A DNA stretch of 64,000 nucleotides, from NCBI RefSeq assembly GCF_018448905.1, contig NZ_RCWA01000019.1, forward strand, positions 17,650-81,649, read 5' to 3'. This DNA comes from Photorhabdus heterorhabditis. Its GTDB lineage: Bacteria; Pseudomonadota; Gammaproteobacteria; Enterobacterales; Enterobacteriaceae. Below are positions 1-10,025 of this stretch, in pieces. A program made the position numbers and the translations under genes. The notes under the pieces were generated by a model, which ran no database searches, was not told the DNA's origin, and saw nothing but the letters and a program-made list of their open reading frames with translations. The stretch's first letter is position 1. Every line of letters begins with the position of its first letter.

Positions 1-506
1 TTCGCCCTGATAATGTGGAATACATGCATTATGAAGCTGAGCTGGTTGTTGTCATCGGCAAAACCGCCCATAAAGTCGCCAAAGAATATGCCATGGATTA
101 TGTCGCTGGATACACTGTCTGTAACGATTATGCGATCCGTGACTATCTGGAAAACTATTATCGCCCTAATCTCCGTGTCAAAAGCCGCGATACACTGACG
201 CCTATTGGCCCTTGGATCACAGATAAAGCCGATGTCCCCGATCCCCATAATCTGACATTAAGCACCTGGGTCAATGGTGAACTGCGTCAACGCGGTACAA
301 CTGCCGATCTGATCTTCGATATTCCCTTTCTGATCGCTTATCTGAGTGACTTTATGACACTGCAACCCGGAGACATGATCGCCACTGGTACCCCTAAAGG
401 GCTGGCTGATGTGATACCGGGAGATGAAGTTATTGTTGAGGTTGAAGGTGTTGGGCGTCTGGTCAACCGTATTGTCAGTCAACAAGAATATGAGGAGAGC
501 TTGTAA
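1..506 (+). CDS. hpaG: 4-hydroxyphenylacetate degradation bifunctional isomerase/decarboxylase, C-terminal part (partial)
   Basis: This is the 3' end of a gene that begins before the window; the frame is open from base 3 and the in-frame GTG at 15 is internal, not a start. The product belongs to the fumarylacetoacetate hydrolase fold family. HpaG decarboxylates 5-oxo-pent-3-ene-1,2,5-tricarboxylate and isomerises the product in homoprotocatechuate meta-cleavage, in the cytoplasm. Visible family features are the YMHYEAELVVVIGK metal-site region, GYTVCNDYAIRDY, and the late GDMIATGTPKGLAD motif. The stop TAA overlaps the hpaE ATG by one base (TAATG), so translation is probably coupled. Identification is strong because the next genes are hpaE, hpaD and hpaF. 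Confidence 0.93.
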   Translation, partial: RPDNVEYMHYEAELVVVIGKTAHKVAKEYAMDYVAGYTVCNDYAIRDYLENYYRPNLRVKSRDTLTPIGPWITDKADVPDPHNLTLSTWVNGELRQRGTTADLIFDIPFLIAYLSDFMTLQPGDMIATGTPKGLADVIPGDEVIVEVEGVGRLVNRIVSQQEYEESL

Positions 507-1972
507 TGACGATGATTAATCATTGGATCAACGGCAAAAACGTCAACAGCAAAGATTATTTTGAAACCACAAACCCTGCAAGCGGCGAAGTACTGGCTGA
601 AGTTGCGTCTGGTGGTCAGGAGGAGATTAATCAAGCCGTTGCCGCAGCAAAGGAAGCTTTCCCGAAATGGGCTAACCTGCCAATGAAAGAGCGTGCTCGT
701 CTGATGCGCCGTTTGGGGGAACTGATTGATGAGAATGTGCCTGAAATTGCAGCAATGGAAACCAAAGATACTGGTCTGCCAATTCATCAGACACAAAATG
801 TCCTCATTCCACGCTCTTCTCACAATTTCAACTTTTTTGCCGAGATTTGTCAGCAAATGAACGGCCATACCTATCCGGTCGATGACAAGATGCTCAACTA
901 TACGCTGGTGCAGCCAGTCGGTGTTTGTGCTCTGATTTCTCCGTGGAATGTGCCATTCATGACAGCCACTTGGAAAGTTGCCCCCTGTCTAGCGCTGGGC
1001 AATACCGCTGTTTTGAAAATGTCAGAGCTTTCTCCATTAACCGCAAATCGGCTAGGTGAATTAGCTCTGGAAGCCGGGATTCCTGCTGGTGTGCTGAACG
1101 TGGTTCAAGGCTATGGTGCGACTGTCGGTGATGCGCTAGTGAAACATCACGATGTACGTGCAGTTTCTTTTACCGGCGGTACTGCAACAGGCCGCCAGAT
1201 TATGAAAAATGCTGGCCTGAAAAAATATTCAATGGAACTGGGTGGTAAATCGCCGGTTTTGATCTTCGAAGATGCCGACATTGAACGCGCACTAGATGCA
1301 GCCTTGTTTACGATCTTCTCGATTAACGGTGAACGTTGTACCGCCGGCTCACGCATTTTCATTCAGGAAAGTATCTATCCTGAATTTATTAAACGTTTTG
1401 CTGAACGTGCTAATCGCCTGCGGGTTGGCGATCCACAAGATCCAAGCACGCAGATTGGTGCACTTATCAGTAAACAGCATTGGGAAAAAGTCTCCGGTTA
1501 CATCCGTCTGGGGATTGAAGAAGGTGCAACGCTACTGGCAGGCGGCCCGGATAAACCGACTAATTTGTCGGAACACCTAAAAGGCGGTAATTTCCTGCGC
1601 CCAACGGTTTTGGCGGATGTTGATAACCGTATGCGCGTCGCTCAGGAAGAGATCTTCGGCCCTGTCGCTTGTCTACTGCCATTCAAAGATGAAGCAGAAG
1701 GTCTGCGTCTTGCTAATGACGTGGAGTATGGTCTGGCTTCTTACATCTGGACGCAAGATGTCAGCAAAGTATTGCGTCTGGCCCGTAATATCGAAGCAGG
1801 GATGGTATTCGTTAACACCCAGAACGTCCGCGATCTGCGTCAACCATTCGGCGGCGTGAAAGCCTCCGGGACAGGTCGTGAAGGCGGTGAATACAGTTTT
1901 GAAGTGTTTGCTGAGATGAAAAACGTCTGTATTTCTATGGGCGATCACCCAATCCCACGTTGGGGGATGTAA
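506..1972 (+). CDS. hpaE: 5-carboxymethyl-2-hydroxymuconate semialdehyde dehydrogenase
   Basis: A 488-aa NAD-dependent aldehyde dehydrogenase of normal family length. It oxidises 5-carboxymethyl-2-hydroxymuconate semialdehyde, the ring-cleavage product of HpaD, to the dicarboxylic acid. The catalytic general base lies in MELGGKSPV (Glu244) and the nucleophile in NGERCTAGSR (Cys278). The NAD-binding SFTGGTATGR stretch precedes them. The start overlaps the hpaG stop. The 64 bases to hpaD hold a 7-bp stem hairpin (1994-2000 with 2007-2013), possibly affecting mRNA stability. Position between hpaG and hpaD matches the E. coli hpa operon. Confidence 0.96.
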   Translation: MTMINHWINGKNVNSKDYFETTNPASGEVLAEVASGGQEEINQAVAAAKEAFPKWANLPMKERARLMRRLGELIDENVPEIAAMETKDTGLPIHQTQNVLIPRSSHNFNFFAEICQQMNGHTYPVDDKMLNYTLVQPVGVCALISPWNVPFMTATWKVAPCLALGNTAVLKMSELSPLTANRLGELALEAGIPAGVLNVVQGYGATVGDALVKHHDVRAVSFTGGTATGRQIMKNAGLKKYSMELGGKSPVLIFEDADIERALDAALFTIFSINGERCTAGSRIFIQESIYPEFIKRFAERANRLRVGDPQDPSTQIGALISKQHWEKVSGYIRLGIEEGATLLAGGPDKPTNLSEHLKGGNFLRPTVLADVDNRMRVAQEEIFGPVACLLPFKDEAEGLRLANDVEYGLASYIWTQDVSKVLRLARNIEAGMVFVNTQNVRDLRQPFGGVKASGTGREGGEYSFEVFAEMKNVCISMGDHPIPRWGM

Positions 1973-2036
1973 CCGATTCATCAGCGTTAACCTCGGCAAA
2001 TTCCGGTTTGCCGTCCTGATATCAAGCGAGGATTTT

Positions 2037-2912
2037 ATGGGTAAGTTAGCGTTAGCAGCCAAAATTACACATGTGCCATCCATGTATCTGTCTGAACTAC
2101 CGGGGAAACATCACGGTTGCCGTCAGGGAGCTATTGACGGACACAAAGAAATCAGCCGCCGTTGCCGTGAAATGGGAGTCGATACCATTATCGTGTTTGA
2201 TACGCACTGGTTGGTGAACAGTGCCTATCACATCAACTGTGCCGACCATTTCGCCGGTATTTACACCAGTAATGAATTGCCACACTTTATCCGTGATATG
2301 AGCTATGAATATGACGGTAATCCTGAACTTGGGCAAATCATTGCAGAAGAAGCCCGCAATATGGGTGTGCGAGCTCAAGCACATGAAATCCCAAGTCTGA
2401 AACTGGAGTACGGCACTCTGGTGCCAATGCGCTATATGAACAGTGACAAACATTTTAAAGTTGTCTCTGTCTCCGCGTTCTGTACCGTTCATGCTTTTGA
2501 AGACAGCCGTCGTCTTGGGGAAGCTATTCTGAAAGCAATTGAAAAATATGATGGTACGGTGGCCGTGCTAGCCAGTGGTTCCCTTTCTCACCGCTTTATT
2601 GATGATCAACGTGCAGAAGAAGGAATGAACAGTTATACCCGCGAATTTGATGAACAGATGGATCATCGAGTTGTCCAACTTTGGAAAGAAGGCAAATTCA
2701 AAGAGTTCTGCAAGATGCTGCCGGAATATGCAGATTATTGCTATGGCGAAGGCAATATGCACGACACCGTGATGTTGTTGGGTTTACTCGGCTGGGATAA
2801 ATATGACGGTAAAGTGGAATTCCTGACTGAATTGTTTGCTAGTTCCGGCACTGGACAAGTCAATGCTGTATTCCCGTTGCCTGATTACATTACTAATCAC
2901 GTTATAGAGTAA
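2037..2912 (+). CDS. hpaD: 3,4-dihydroxyphenylacetate 2,3-dioxygenase (homoprotocatechuate dioxygenase)
   Basis: A 291-aa extradiol ring-cleavage dioxygenase of the class III (LigB-like) superfamily. It cleaves 3,4-dihydroxyphenylacetate next to the diol using non-haem iron. The N-terminal KITHVPSMY and the His-rich GKHHGCRQGAIDGH and FDTHWL segments are where metal ligands of this family lie. The ATG at 2037 follows an AGCGAGGA ribosome-binding sequence. Three bases separate it from hpaF. The gene order E-D-F makes the assignment secure. Confidence 0.95.
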   Translation: MGKLALAAKITHVPSMYLSELPGKHHGCRQGAIDGHKEISRRCREMGVDTIIVFDTHWLVNSAYHINCADHFAGIYTSNELPHFIRDMSYEYDGNPELGQIIAEEARNMGVRAQAHEIPSLKLEYGTLVPMRYMNSDKHFKVVSVSAFCTVHAFEDSRRLGEAILKAIEKYDGTVAVLASGSLSHRFIDDQRAEEGMNSYTREFDEQMDHRVVQLWKEGKFKEFCKMLPEYADYCYGEGNMHDTVMLLGLLGWDKYDGKVEFLTELFASSGTGQVNAVFPLPDYITNHVIE

Positions 2913-2915
2913 CTT

Positions 2916-3302
2916 ATGCCACATTTTTATGCTGAATGTACGGAAAATATTCGTGAACAAGCCAATCTGCCAGAATTGTTTAGCAAAGTGCATCAGGCTT
3001 TGGCGAAGACTGGCATTTTCCCATTGGGAGGAATCCGCAGTCGCGCCATCTGGCTGGATACCTGGCACATGGCTGACGGTCAACATGATTACGCATTCGT
3101 CCATATGACGTTGAAAATCGGCGCTGGACGCAGTCTTGAAAGCCGTCAACAAGTTGGCGAGATGTTATTCACGCTGATCAAAGAATACTTTGCCTCTCTG
3201 ATGGCACAGCGCTATCTCGCTCTCTCTTTTACGATGGAAGAATTGGACCCAGTATTAAACTACAAACAAAACAACGCCCACGCCTTATTTCGTAAGGAAT
3301 AA
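2916..3302 (+). CDS. hpaF: 5-carboxymethyl-2-hydroxymuconate delta-isomerase
   Basis: A 128-aa small isomerase of the tautomerase superfamily, about the usual length for HpaF (CHMI). It converts 5-carboxymethyl-2-hydroxymuconate to 5-oxo-pent-3-ene-1,2,5-tricarboxylate, the substrate of HpaG. After the start Met it begins PHFYAEC, with the Pro that serves as catalytic base in this superfamily. Its TAA shares one base with the ATG of the following transporter, indicating a single transcript. Confidence 0.94.
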   Translation: MPHFYAECTENIREQANLPELFSKVHQALAKTGIFPLGGIRSRAIWLDTWHMADGQHDYAFVHMTLKIGAGRSLESRQQVGEMLFTLIKEYFASLMAQRYLALSFTMEELDPVLNYKQNNAHALFRKE

Positions 3303-4534
3303 TGATGCCGAAGCCCTTTAGTCAACATCCCCCGCGCTGGTTGATCCCTTTATTAGGTTCATTGGTAGCATTCGGGCCTCTGTCAGTTGATATGTATCTG
3401 CCTGCCTTGCCGGAAATGGCAAGGCAATTACAAGCAACACAAGGGCAGATGCAATATACCCTGGGCGCATTTTTCATCGGTTTCTGTATTGGAATGCTGT
3501 TATATGGCCCATTGAGCGATCGTTTAGGGCGAAGAAAACTGTTGCTCAGTGGTATGGTGTTATTCGTCGTCGCCAGTATGTTGTGTACACAGGTGACACA
3601 AGTTGAACATCTGATTTTACTCCGCGCATTACAGGCATTTGGCAGCGGTGCTGCGGTTGTCATGGCCAGAGCTATCGCCCGTGATATCTATGGCCCACAG
3701 GAATTACCGCGGGTGTTGTCACTCATGACTTTGGTGACCATGATAGCACCACTTATCGCACCGTTACTCGGTGGTCTACTGTTAACCTATTTCAACTGGC
3801 AGGCAATATTTATTCTGCTAACCCTGGTCGGCTGTATCAGCGGATTATTATTATTGTTTTTATTACCCGAAACGCTGCCTGCCAGTAATAGCGCAGGAAA
3901 GCTTATCACCACGTTCAAAAATTACGGTACGTTACTGGCTGACAGTGAAGCAATGGCAACTATCGGCACGGTCGCTTTCTCTTGTGCCGCCATGTTCGCT
4001 TTTATCAGCGGCTCACCTTTCGTTTATATCAATTATTTTCAGGTTCCAGCGAATTATTACGGATTACTGTTTGGCTGTAACGTATTGGGCATGATCGCTA
4101 TGGTGTTGCTCAATGTCCGGTTATTGAAAGTTTACAACCTTTCCCGTCTGTTATTGATCCAAACCACTGCGCAATTACTGTTTGGTATTTTGCTGGTTAT
4201 TTTTTATCAACAAAATCTTACTATTATCGTTATTTTGGTTGTACTGGTTATATCGCTGGTTAATGCCATTGGTACTAATGGCCTCTCTTTATTACTTCAA
4301 CATCGTGGTCAATTTGCCGGCAGCGCCAGCGCGCTCGCTATTTCTACTCAATTCGCTATGGCTGCACTCGCCAGCGTTGCGGTTTCTTTATTACAGGATG
4401 AAACCCCTTTTGCTATGGCCCTTGTGATGGCAGTTTGCGCTGGACTAGGTTGGTTATGCCAGCAACTGGCAACTTTTCGCCAACAGATGCAACTCACTCA
4501 GGTGTCTCCCGGAGAAAAAAACAATGACAAATAA
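3302..4534 (+). CDS. Bcr/CflA-family MFS exporter inserted in the hpa operon
   Basis: A 410-aa major facilitator with about 12 hydrophobic segments. The opening PLSVDMYLPALPEMA and the loop motif GPLSDRLGRRKLLL are characteristic of the Bcr/CflA drug-resistance subfamily (drug:proton antiport, inner membrane). Its start overlaps the hpaF stop by one base and its end overlaps the next gene by 11 bases, so it is built into the operon. E. coli W hpa operons lack it. A reasonable inference is export of aromatic intermediates or related compounds; the substrate cannot be read from the sequence. A second possible ATG is at 3305. Confidence 0.85.
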   Translation: MMPKPFSQHPPRWLIPLLGSLVAFGPLSVDMYLPALPEMARQLQATQGQMQYTLGAFFIGFCIGMLLYGPLSDRLGRRKLLLSGMVLFVVASMLCTQVTQVEHLILLRALQAFGSGAAVVMARAIARDIYGPQELPRVLSLMTLVTMIAPLIAPLLGGLLLTYFNWQAIFILLTLVGCISGLLLLFLLPETLPASNSAGKLITTFKNYGTLLADSEAMATIGTVAFSCAAMFAFISGSPFVYINYFQVPANYYGLLFGCNVLGMIAMVLLNVRLLKVYNLSRLLLIQTTAQLLFGILLVIFYQQNLTIIVILVVLVISLVNAIGTNGLSLLLQHRGQFAGSASALAISTQFAMAALASVAVSLLQDETPFAMALVMAVCAGLGWLCQQLATFRQQMQLTQVSPGEKNNDK

Positions 4535-5996
4535 TGTCAATATCGCACTACTGCGTCAGCAAGCTTATATCAACGGACAATGGATCGATGCCGATAACAA
4601 AGTGACTTTTAATGTGACTAACCCAGCAAATGGAGAGGTTATTGCACAAGTCAGTGATCTGGGTTCTGCTGAAACAGAACGCGCCATTGAAGCGGCTCAA
4701 CAAGCCCTACCGGCATGGAGAGCAACGACCGCTAAGCAACGTAGCCAACTTCTGCAACGCTGGTTCCAGTTAATAATGGAAAATCAACAAGCCCTCGCTG
4801 AATTACTGAGTCTGGAACAAGGGAAACCCCAAGCAGAAGCCATGGGAGAAATCGCTTATGGCGCCAATTTCATTGAGTGGTTTGCAGAAGAAGGTAAGCG
4901 TACTTACGGTGAAACCATCCCAAGCCCTCTACCGGGCCGTCGGCTTATCACTATCAAGCAGCCTATCGGTGTGGTTGCCGCTATCACACCGTGGAATTTT
5001 CCTAATGCCATGATCACCCGCAAAGTTGGCCCTGCACTGGCAGCCGGCTGTACTGTGGTACTGAAACCCGCCTCAGAAACACCACTTTCAGCTCTAGCTT
5101 TGGCGGCGCTGGCTGAACAAGCCGGCATTCCGGCTGGTGTATTGAATGTTGTCACCGGAATAGATGCGAAAACCATCGGCGGCGTTTTGACTCAAAACCC
5201 GATTGTCCGCAAACTCTCCTTTACCGGTTCAACTCGTGTCGGTAAGTTACTGATGGCACAAAGCGCCGATACCGTGAAAAAGCTATCGCTGGAACTGGGT
5301 GGAAATGCACCATTTATTGTTTTTGATGACGCGGATATTGATGCGGCGGTACAGGGCGCACTAACCGCCAAATTCCGCAACAGTGGTCAAACATGTGTTT
5401 GCGCTAACCGTATTCTGGTTCAAGAAACGATTTATGACACATTCGCAAAACGTCTGGCACAAGCAGTCAATGCACTGCAAGTTGGTCCTGCCAGTAACGT
5501 CAAATCACAACAAGGTCCGCTGATCAATCAGGCAGCCATTGATAAAGTGCAGGAACACATCAGTGATGCTGTTTCTCATGGTGCATGCATACTGGCTGGC
5601 GGGAAACCCCATGCGCTGGGCGGTTTGTTCTTCGAACCTACCGTACTGGCTGATGTCAATGAATCCATGCTTATTTCCCGAGAGGAAACATTCGGCCCCA
5701 TTGCGCCACTATTCAAATTCCGTGACGAAGCAGAAGCTATTCATCTGGCCAATGATACCGAGTTCGGTCTGGCTGCGTATTTCTACTCTCGTGATATTGG
5801 CCGAATCTACCGGGTAGCCGAAGCACTGGAAAGCGGCATGGTAGGTATTAATGAAGGTTTGATTTCTAATGAAGTTGCGCCGTTCGGTGGCATTAAACAA
5901 TCTGGACTGGGACGTGAAGGCTCACGTTACGGTATTGAAGATTATCTGGAAGTGAAATATCTCTGCTTTGGTGGCATAGAAGACACAGGAGCTTAA
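4524..5996 (+). CDS. NAD(P)-dependent succinate-semialdehyde dehydrogenase (GabD/Sad-like)
   Basis: A 490-aa aldehyde dehydrogenase most like the GabD/Sad group. The catalytic Glu257 is in LELGGNAPFIVFDDAD and the nucleophile Cys291 in SGQTCVCANR, a stretch typical of succinate-semialdehyde dehydrogenases. The aldolase HpaI, two genes downstream, releases pyruvate and succinate semialdehyde, so this enzyme would carry the latter to succinate; the pathway link is inference from context but fits well. It overlaps the exporter by 11 bases and ends 4 bases before hpaH. A GGAG site precedes the ATG. Confidence 0.9.
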   Translation: MTNNVNIALLRQQAYINGQWIDADNKVTFNVTNPANGEVIAQVSDLGSAETERAIEAAQQALPAWRATTAKQRSQLLQRWFQLIMENQQALAELLSLEQGKPQAEAMGEIAYGANFIEWFAEEGKRTYGETIPSPLPGRRLITIKQPIGVVAAITPWNFPNAMITRKVGPALAAGCTVVLKPASETPLSALALAALAEQAGIPAGVLNVVTGIDAKTIGGVLTQNPIVRKLSFTGSTRVGKLLMAQSADTVKKLSLELGGNAPFIVFDDADIDAAVQGALTAKFRNSGQTCVCANRILVQETIYDTFAKRLAQAVNALQVGPASNVKSQQGPLINQAAIDKVQEHISDAVSHGACILAGGKPHALGGLFFEPTVLADVNESMLISREETFGPIAPLFKFRDEAEAIHLANDTEFGLAAYFYSRDIGRIYRVAEALESGMVGINEGLISNEVAPFGGIKQSGLGREGSRYGIEDYLEVKYLCFGGIEDTGA

Positions 5997-6000
5997 CCGT

Positions 6001-6804
6001 ATGTTACAGAAAGAAGTCATATCACAGATTGCGCACCGGCTGCATCAGGCAGAGAAAAGCCGTGAACAAATACGCCAGATCTCGTTGGATCATCCTGAAA
6101 TAACCCTTGATGATGCTTATGCCATCCAGCGTGAATGGGTGGATTTAAAAATTACGGAAGGTCGGGTACTCAAGGGCCATAAAATTGGCCTGACCTCCAA
6201 AGCTATGCAAGCCAGTTCGCAGATCAGTGAGCCAGACTACGGTGCTCTGTTGGATGATATGTTTTTCCCTGACGGCAGCGATATTCCCTGTGATCGCTTT
6301 ATTGTTCCCCGTATCGAAGTCGAACTTGCATTCATATTGGCAAAACCTTTATGTGGCCCGAACTGCACGCTGTTTGATGTTTACAATGCAACAGATTATG
6401 TCATTCCGGCACTGGAATTGATCGATGCCCGTTGCCATAACATCGATCCAGAAACCCATCGTCCGCGCAAAGTGTTCGATACTATTTCAGATAATGCCGC
6501 TAATGGCGGTGTGATCATGGGGGGGCGACCGATTAAACCAGAAGAATTTGATCTGCGCTGGATCAGCGCCCTGCTCTATCGCAATGGCGTGATTGAAGAA
6601 TCTGGTGTCGCAGCTGCGGTACTTAATCATCCGGCTAACGGTGTCGCATGGTTGGCAAACAAACTGGCGCCACATGGTGTTCAGCTTGAAGCAGGGCAAA
6701 TCATCCTTGGTGGCTCTTTTACTCGCCCAGTTCCGGCACGTAAAGGCGATACTTTCCATGTGGATTACGGCCACATCGGTTCTATTAGCTGCCGTTTTGT
6801 TTAA
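6001..6804 (+). CDS. hpaH: 2-oxo-hept-4-ene-1,7-dioate hydratase
   Basis: A 267-aa hydratase of the fumarylacetoacetate hydrolase-related hydratase family (relatives MhpD, DmpE). It adds water to 2-oxohept-4-ene-1,7-dioate to give 2,4-dihydroxyhept-2-ene-1,7-dioate. The central [14 protein letters not shown] contains the metal-ligand acidic residues of the family and [12 protein letters not shown] is a characteristic N-terminal block. Length equals that of E. coli HpaH. It sits between the semialdehyde dehydrogenase and hpaI. Confidence 0.95.
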   Translation: MLQKEVISQIAHRLHQAEKSREQIRQISLDHPEITLDDAYAIQREWVDLKITEGRVLKGHKIGLTSKAMQASSQISEPDYGALLDDMFFPDGSDIPCDRFIVPRIEVELAFILAKPLCGPNCTLFDVYNATDYVIPALELIDARCHNIDPETHRPRKVFDTISDNAANGGVIMGGRPIKPEEFDLRWISALLYRNGVIEESGVAAAVLNHPANGVAWLANKLAPHGVQLEAGQIILGGSFTRPVPARKGDTFHVDYGHIGSISCRFV

Positions 6805-6815
6805 AGAGGAAAAAT

Positions 6816-7622
6816 ATGGATCGGTTAACCAATAAATTTAAGCAAGCGTTAAAAGAAGGCCGCCCACAAATTGGTTTATGGCTGGGGCTTTGCAGCTCCT
6901 ACAGTGCAGAATTACTGGCCGGAGCCGGTTTCGATTGGCTATTGATTGATGGCGAGCATGCGCCAAACGACGTTCAAACGATTCTAAGCCAATTGCAAGC
7001 CATTGCCCCTTATCCAAGCCATCCCATTGTCCGCCCACCCTGGAATGATCTGGTGATCATCAAGCAGCTACTGGATGTGGGCGCGCAAACTTTATTAATC
7101 CCCATGATACAAAACGCGGAGCAGGCTTACGAGGCGGTTCGAGCAACTCGCTACCCACCGGCGGGTATCCGTGGTGTGGGTAGTGCTTTAGCAAGAGCTT
7201 CCCACTGGAACAGAATTCCTGATTATCTGCATCGAGCCAACGATGAAATGTGTGTCCTGATTCAGGTAGAAACCCGTGAAGCACTACGTAACTTGCCGGA
7301 GATCCTCGAAGTAGAAGGTATCGATGGTGTTTTTATCGGTCCAGCAGATCTAAGTTCTGATATGGGCTTTGTCAATAATCCGCATCACCCTGAAGTAAAA
7401 GCCGCAATTGAGCAAGCAATCGTTCAAATCAAAGCGGCGGGTAAAGCACCGGGCATTCTGATGTCAGCGCCTGATGTTGCTGAGCATTACCTGAAACTCG
7501 GCGCCCTCTTTGTTGCTGTTGGTATTGATACAACTTTACTGGCTCGTGCCGCAGAAACGCTGGCTGCACGATTTGGTGCGGGTAAGGATCTTCCAGCAGC
7601 ACCTTCATCCAGTGTTTATTAG
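6816..7622 (+). CDS. hpaI: 4-hydroxy-2-oxo-heptane-1,7-dioate aldolase
   Basis: A 268-aa class II metal-dependent pyruvate aldolase of the HpcH/HpaI family. It splits 4-hydroxy-2-oxoheptane-1,7-dioate into pyruvate and succinate semialdehyde, ending the hpa pathway. Family motifs are [23 protein letters not shown] and [15 protein letters not shown], which include the catalytic His and metal-binding Glu and Asp. A clear AAAGAGG site precedes the ATG. A 97-base gap follows before hpaX. Confidence 0.96.
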   Translation: MDRLTNKFKQALKEGRPQIGLWLGLCSSYSAELLAGAGFDWLLIDGEHAPNDVQTILSQLQAIAPYPSHPIVRPPWNDLVIIKQLLDVGAQTLLIPMIQNAEQAYEAVRATRYPPAGIRGVGSALARASHWNRIPDYLHRANDEMCVLIQVETREALRNLPEILEVEGIDGVFIGPADLSSDMGFVNNPHHPEVKAAIEQAIVQIKAAGKAPGILMSAPDVAEHYLKLGALFVAVGIDTTLLARAAETLAARFGAGKDLPAAPSSSVY

Positions 7623-7719
7623 TCTCAACAATCACAATATTAACAACCGACTTACTCAACCAGCTTTTAATTTCCTAAACAACGTAATACACATAAAACA
7701 ATAAGTAAGGAAAATAACA

Positions 7720-9096
7720 ATGAGCGATTCATCAACCGCCGTGCAACAGCCAGATCTCCCGGCTGGTCAACATAAGCAGCTAACGGCACAACAGCAATCC
7801 GTCATTAACAAGCTATTTCGTCGCCTGATTATTTTCCTGTTTGTCTTATTTGTATTCTCGTTTCTGGATCGCATTAATATTGGGTTTGCCGGCCTGACAA
7901 TGGGTAAAGATCTTGGGCTGAACGCGACAATGTTCGGTCTGGCGGCAACGCTATTTTATGCCACTTATGTCATCTTCGGTATTCCCAGCAATATCATGCT
8001 CAGTATTGTCGGGGCGCGACGCTGGATAGCCACGATCATGGTGCTCTGGGGGATCTCCTCCACTGCCACCATGTTCGCCACCGGACCAACCAGCCTGTAC
8101 ATCTTGCGTATGCTGGTCGGTATCGCCGAAGCGGGTTTCGTGCCGGGTATCCTGTTGTATCTGACTTACTGGTTCCCGGCTTACTATCGCGCCCGTGCCA
8201 ATGCGCTATTCATGGTGGCAATGCCGGTGACTATGGCTTTTGGTTCTCTGGCTTCCGGTTATATTCTGGAAATGGATGGCCTCCTGAACCTTCACGGCTG
8301 GCAATGGTTATTCCTGCTGGAAGGTTTTCCTTCGGTATTACTGGGAATTGTCGTTTGGTTCTACCTTGATGATTCACCCAAACGCGCTAACTGGCTGACA
8401 GATGAAGATAAAAAATGCTTACAAGAGATGATGGATAATGACCAATCCGCTCTGATTCAACCGGCAAGCTCATCAACTCACCAGGCAATACAAAAACGCA
8501 GTATATGGCGTGAGATTTTCGCTCCGATCATGCTGATGTATATTCTGTCTTATTTCTGCCTGACCAACACACTGAGCGCGATTAATATCTGGACGCCGCA
8601 GATTGTGCAAAGCTTCAATCAGGGCAGCAGTAACATTACGATCGGCATTCTGACTGCTATTCCTCAGTTTTGTACTATTATTGGGATGGTTTACTGGAGT
8701 CGCCGTTCAGACCGGTTACAAGAACGTAAAGTACACACAGCTCTACCCTATCTGTTCGCCGCCGCAGGCTGGATATTGACCTCATTAACCAACCACAGTG
8801 TCATTCAACTGACTGGGATTATTATGGCTTCAACCGGTTCATTTACCGCAATGGCGGTCTTCTGGACAACGCCGGATCAAGCTATCAGCTTACGTGCAAG
8901 AGCAATCGGCATTGCAGTTATTAGCGCTACAGGTAACATAGGTTCAGCACTCAGTCCGTTATTAATCGGCTGGCTGAAAGATCAGACAGGGAGCTTTAAT
9001 ACTGGTCTCTATTTCGTTGCCGGATTACTGGTCATTGGTGCCGCCATTATCTGGGCAATCCCAATGAAATATTCCAGACAGAGAGCAACGCCGTAA
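7720..9096 (+). CDS. hpaX: 4-hydroxyphenylacetate permease (MFS, ACS family)
   Basis: A 458-aa inner-membrane major facilitator of the anion:cation symporter family. It has about 12 hydrophobic segments starting near residue 36, with SFLDRINIGFAGLTM at the first segment as in HpaX and related aromatic or sugar-acid permeases. Preceded by the site TAAGGAAAATAAC. hpaA follows 24 bases later. Position between hpaI and hpaA matches E. coli. Confidence 0.93.
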   Translation: MSDSSTAVQQPDLPAGQHKQLTAQQQSVINKLFRRLIIFLFVLFVFSFLDRINIGFAGLTMGKDLGLNATMFGLAATLFYATYVIFGIPSNIMLSIVGARRWIATIMVLWGISSTATMFATGPTSLYILRMLVGIAEAGFVPGILLYLTYWFPAYYRARANALFMVAMPVTMAFGSLASGYILEMDGLLNLHGWQWLFLLEGFPSVLLGIVVWFYLDDSPKRANWLTDEDKKCLQEMMDNDQSALIQPASSSTHQAIQKRSIWREIFAPIMLMYILSYFCLTNTLSAINIWTPQIVQSFNQGSSNITIGILTAIPQFCTIIGMVYWSRRSDRLQERKVHTALPYLFAAAGWILTSLTNHSVIQLTGIIMASTGSFTAMAVFWTTPDQAISLRARAIGIAVISATGNIGSALSPLLIGWLKDQTGSFNTGLYFVAGLLVIGAAIIWAIPMKYSRQRATP

Positions 9097-9120
9097 TTTC
9101 GATAAAAAGGAAAAATCGTC

Positions 9121-10011
9121 ATGATTGAGCCTATCATTGCCAATATTGATATCAGCAAAGACTATGATGAAACTCAAGGCACTGATGATGTGCATTATCA
9201 AACATTTGGCCGAATGGCTGCATTTTTCGGTCGTAACATGCAGGCTCATCGTCATGATGGTTTCTTCCAACTTCATTTTCTGATCACCGGACATATTGAA
9301 TTACAGTTAGATGAGCAACACTATTCTGTACAAGCACCGCTGTTTATCCTGACACCACCATCTGTTCCTCATGCTTTTCTTACTCAAGATGACAGTGACG
9401 GATATGTCCTTACCGTGCGACAGGAACTGATATTACCGCTATTGGAATCTCTCTATCCTGCAAACAAAGATGTTCTTGATATTCCAGCTATTTGCTTATC
9501 TGTCGCAGATAAACCGACAGAATTAGACGCTTTTAACCATTACTGGGCGCTGATAGCTCGCGAATCAGCGAATAACTTTGCCGGACGGGAACAATCATTG
9601 ACATTTTTAGCACAAGCATTATTCACTTTGCTACTGCGTAATATTCCTCTTGATGACCATCCTGTTAATGGTGTACGCGGGGAAATTAAAATATTTCAGC
9701 GATTTAACCAACTAATAGACAACTATTACCATCATCACCTTTCCGTACCGGAATATGCCAATAAACTAGGAATTACAGAATCACGGTTGAAAGATATGTG
9801 CCGACGGTTTGCCAACCGTCCACCTAAAAGATTGATTTTTGATCGCCAGCTACGTGAGGCTAAACGACTACTGTTATTCAGTGATTGTGCCGTATTTGAA
9901 ATTGCCTATCAGCTTGGATTCAAAGATCCCGCCTATTTTGCTCGTTTCTTTAATAGATTGGTTGGCTGCTCCCCCAGTTTTTGGCGGGAAAGAAATATTT
10001 ATGAAAAATAA
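9121..10011 (+). CDS. hpaA: AraC-family activator of 4-hydroxyphenylacetate catabolism
   Basis: A 296-aa regulator. The N-terminal half is a cupin-like sensor domain (HRHDGFFQLHFLITG, then TPPSVPHAF). The last ~85 residues are an AraC-type double helix-turn-helix, with LSVPEYANKLGITESRLKD in the first and FEIAYQLGFKDPAYFARFF in the second. In E. coli HpaA responds to 4-hydroxyphenylacetate and activates hpaBC; here hpaBC lie 10.8 kb downstream, so any activation must act at that separate promoter. A repeat element begins 14 bases after the stop. Confidence 0.93.
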   Translation: MIEPIIANIDISKDYDETQGTDDVHYQTFGRMAAFFGRNMQAHRHDGFFQLHFLITGHIELQLDEQHYSVQAPLFILTPPSVPHAFLTQDDSDGYVLTVRQELILPLLESLYPANKDVLDIPAICLSVADKPTELDAFNHYWALIARESANNFAGREQSLTFLAQALFTLLLRNIPLDDHPVNGVRGEIKIFQRFNQLIDNYYHHHLSVPEYANKLGITESRLKDMCRRFANRPPKRLIFDRQLREAKRLLLFSDCAVFEIAYQLGFKDPAYFARFFNRLVGCSPSFWRERNIYEK

Positions 10012-10025
10012 ATGCTAATATTGAC

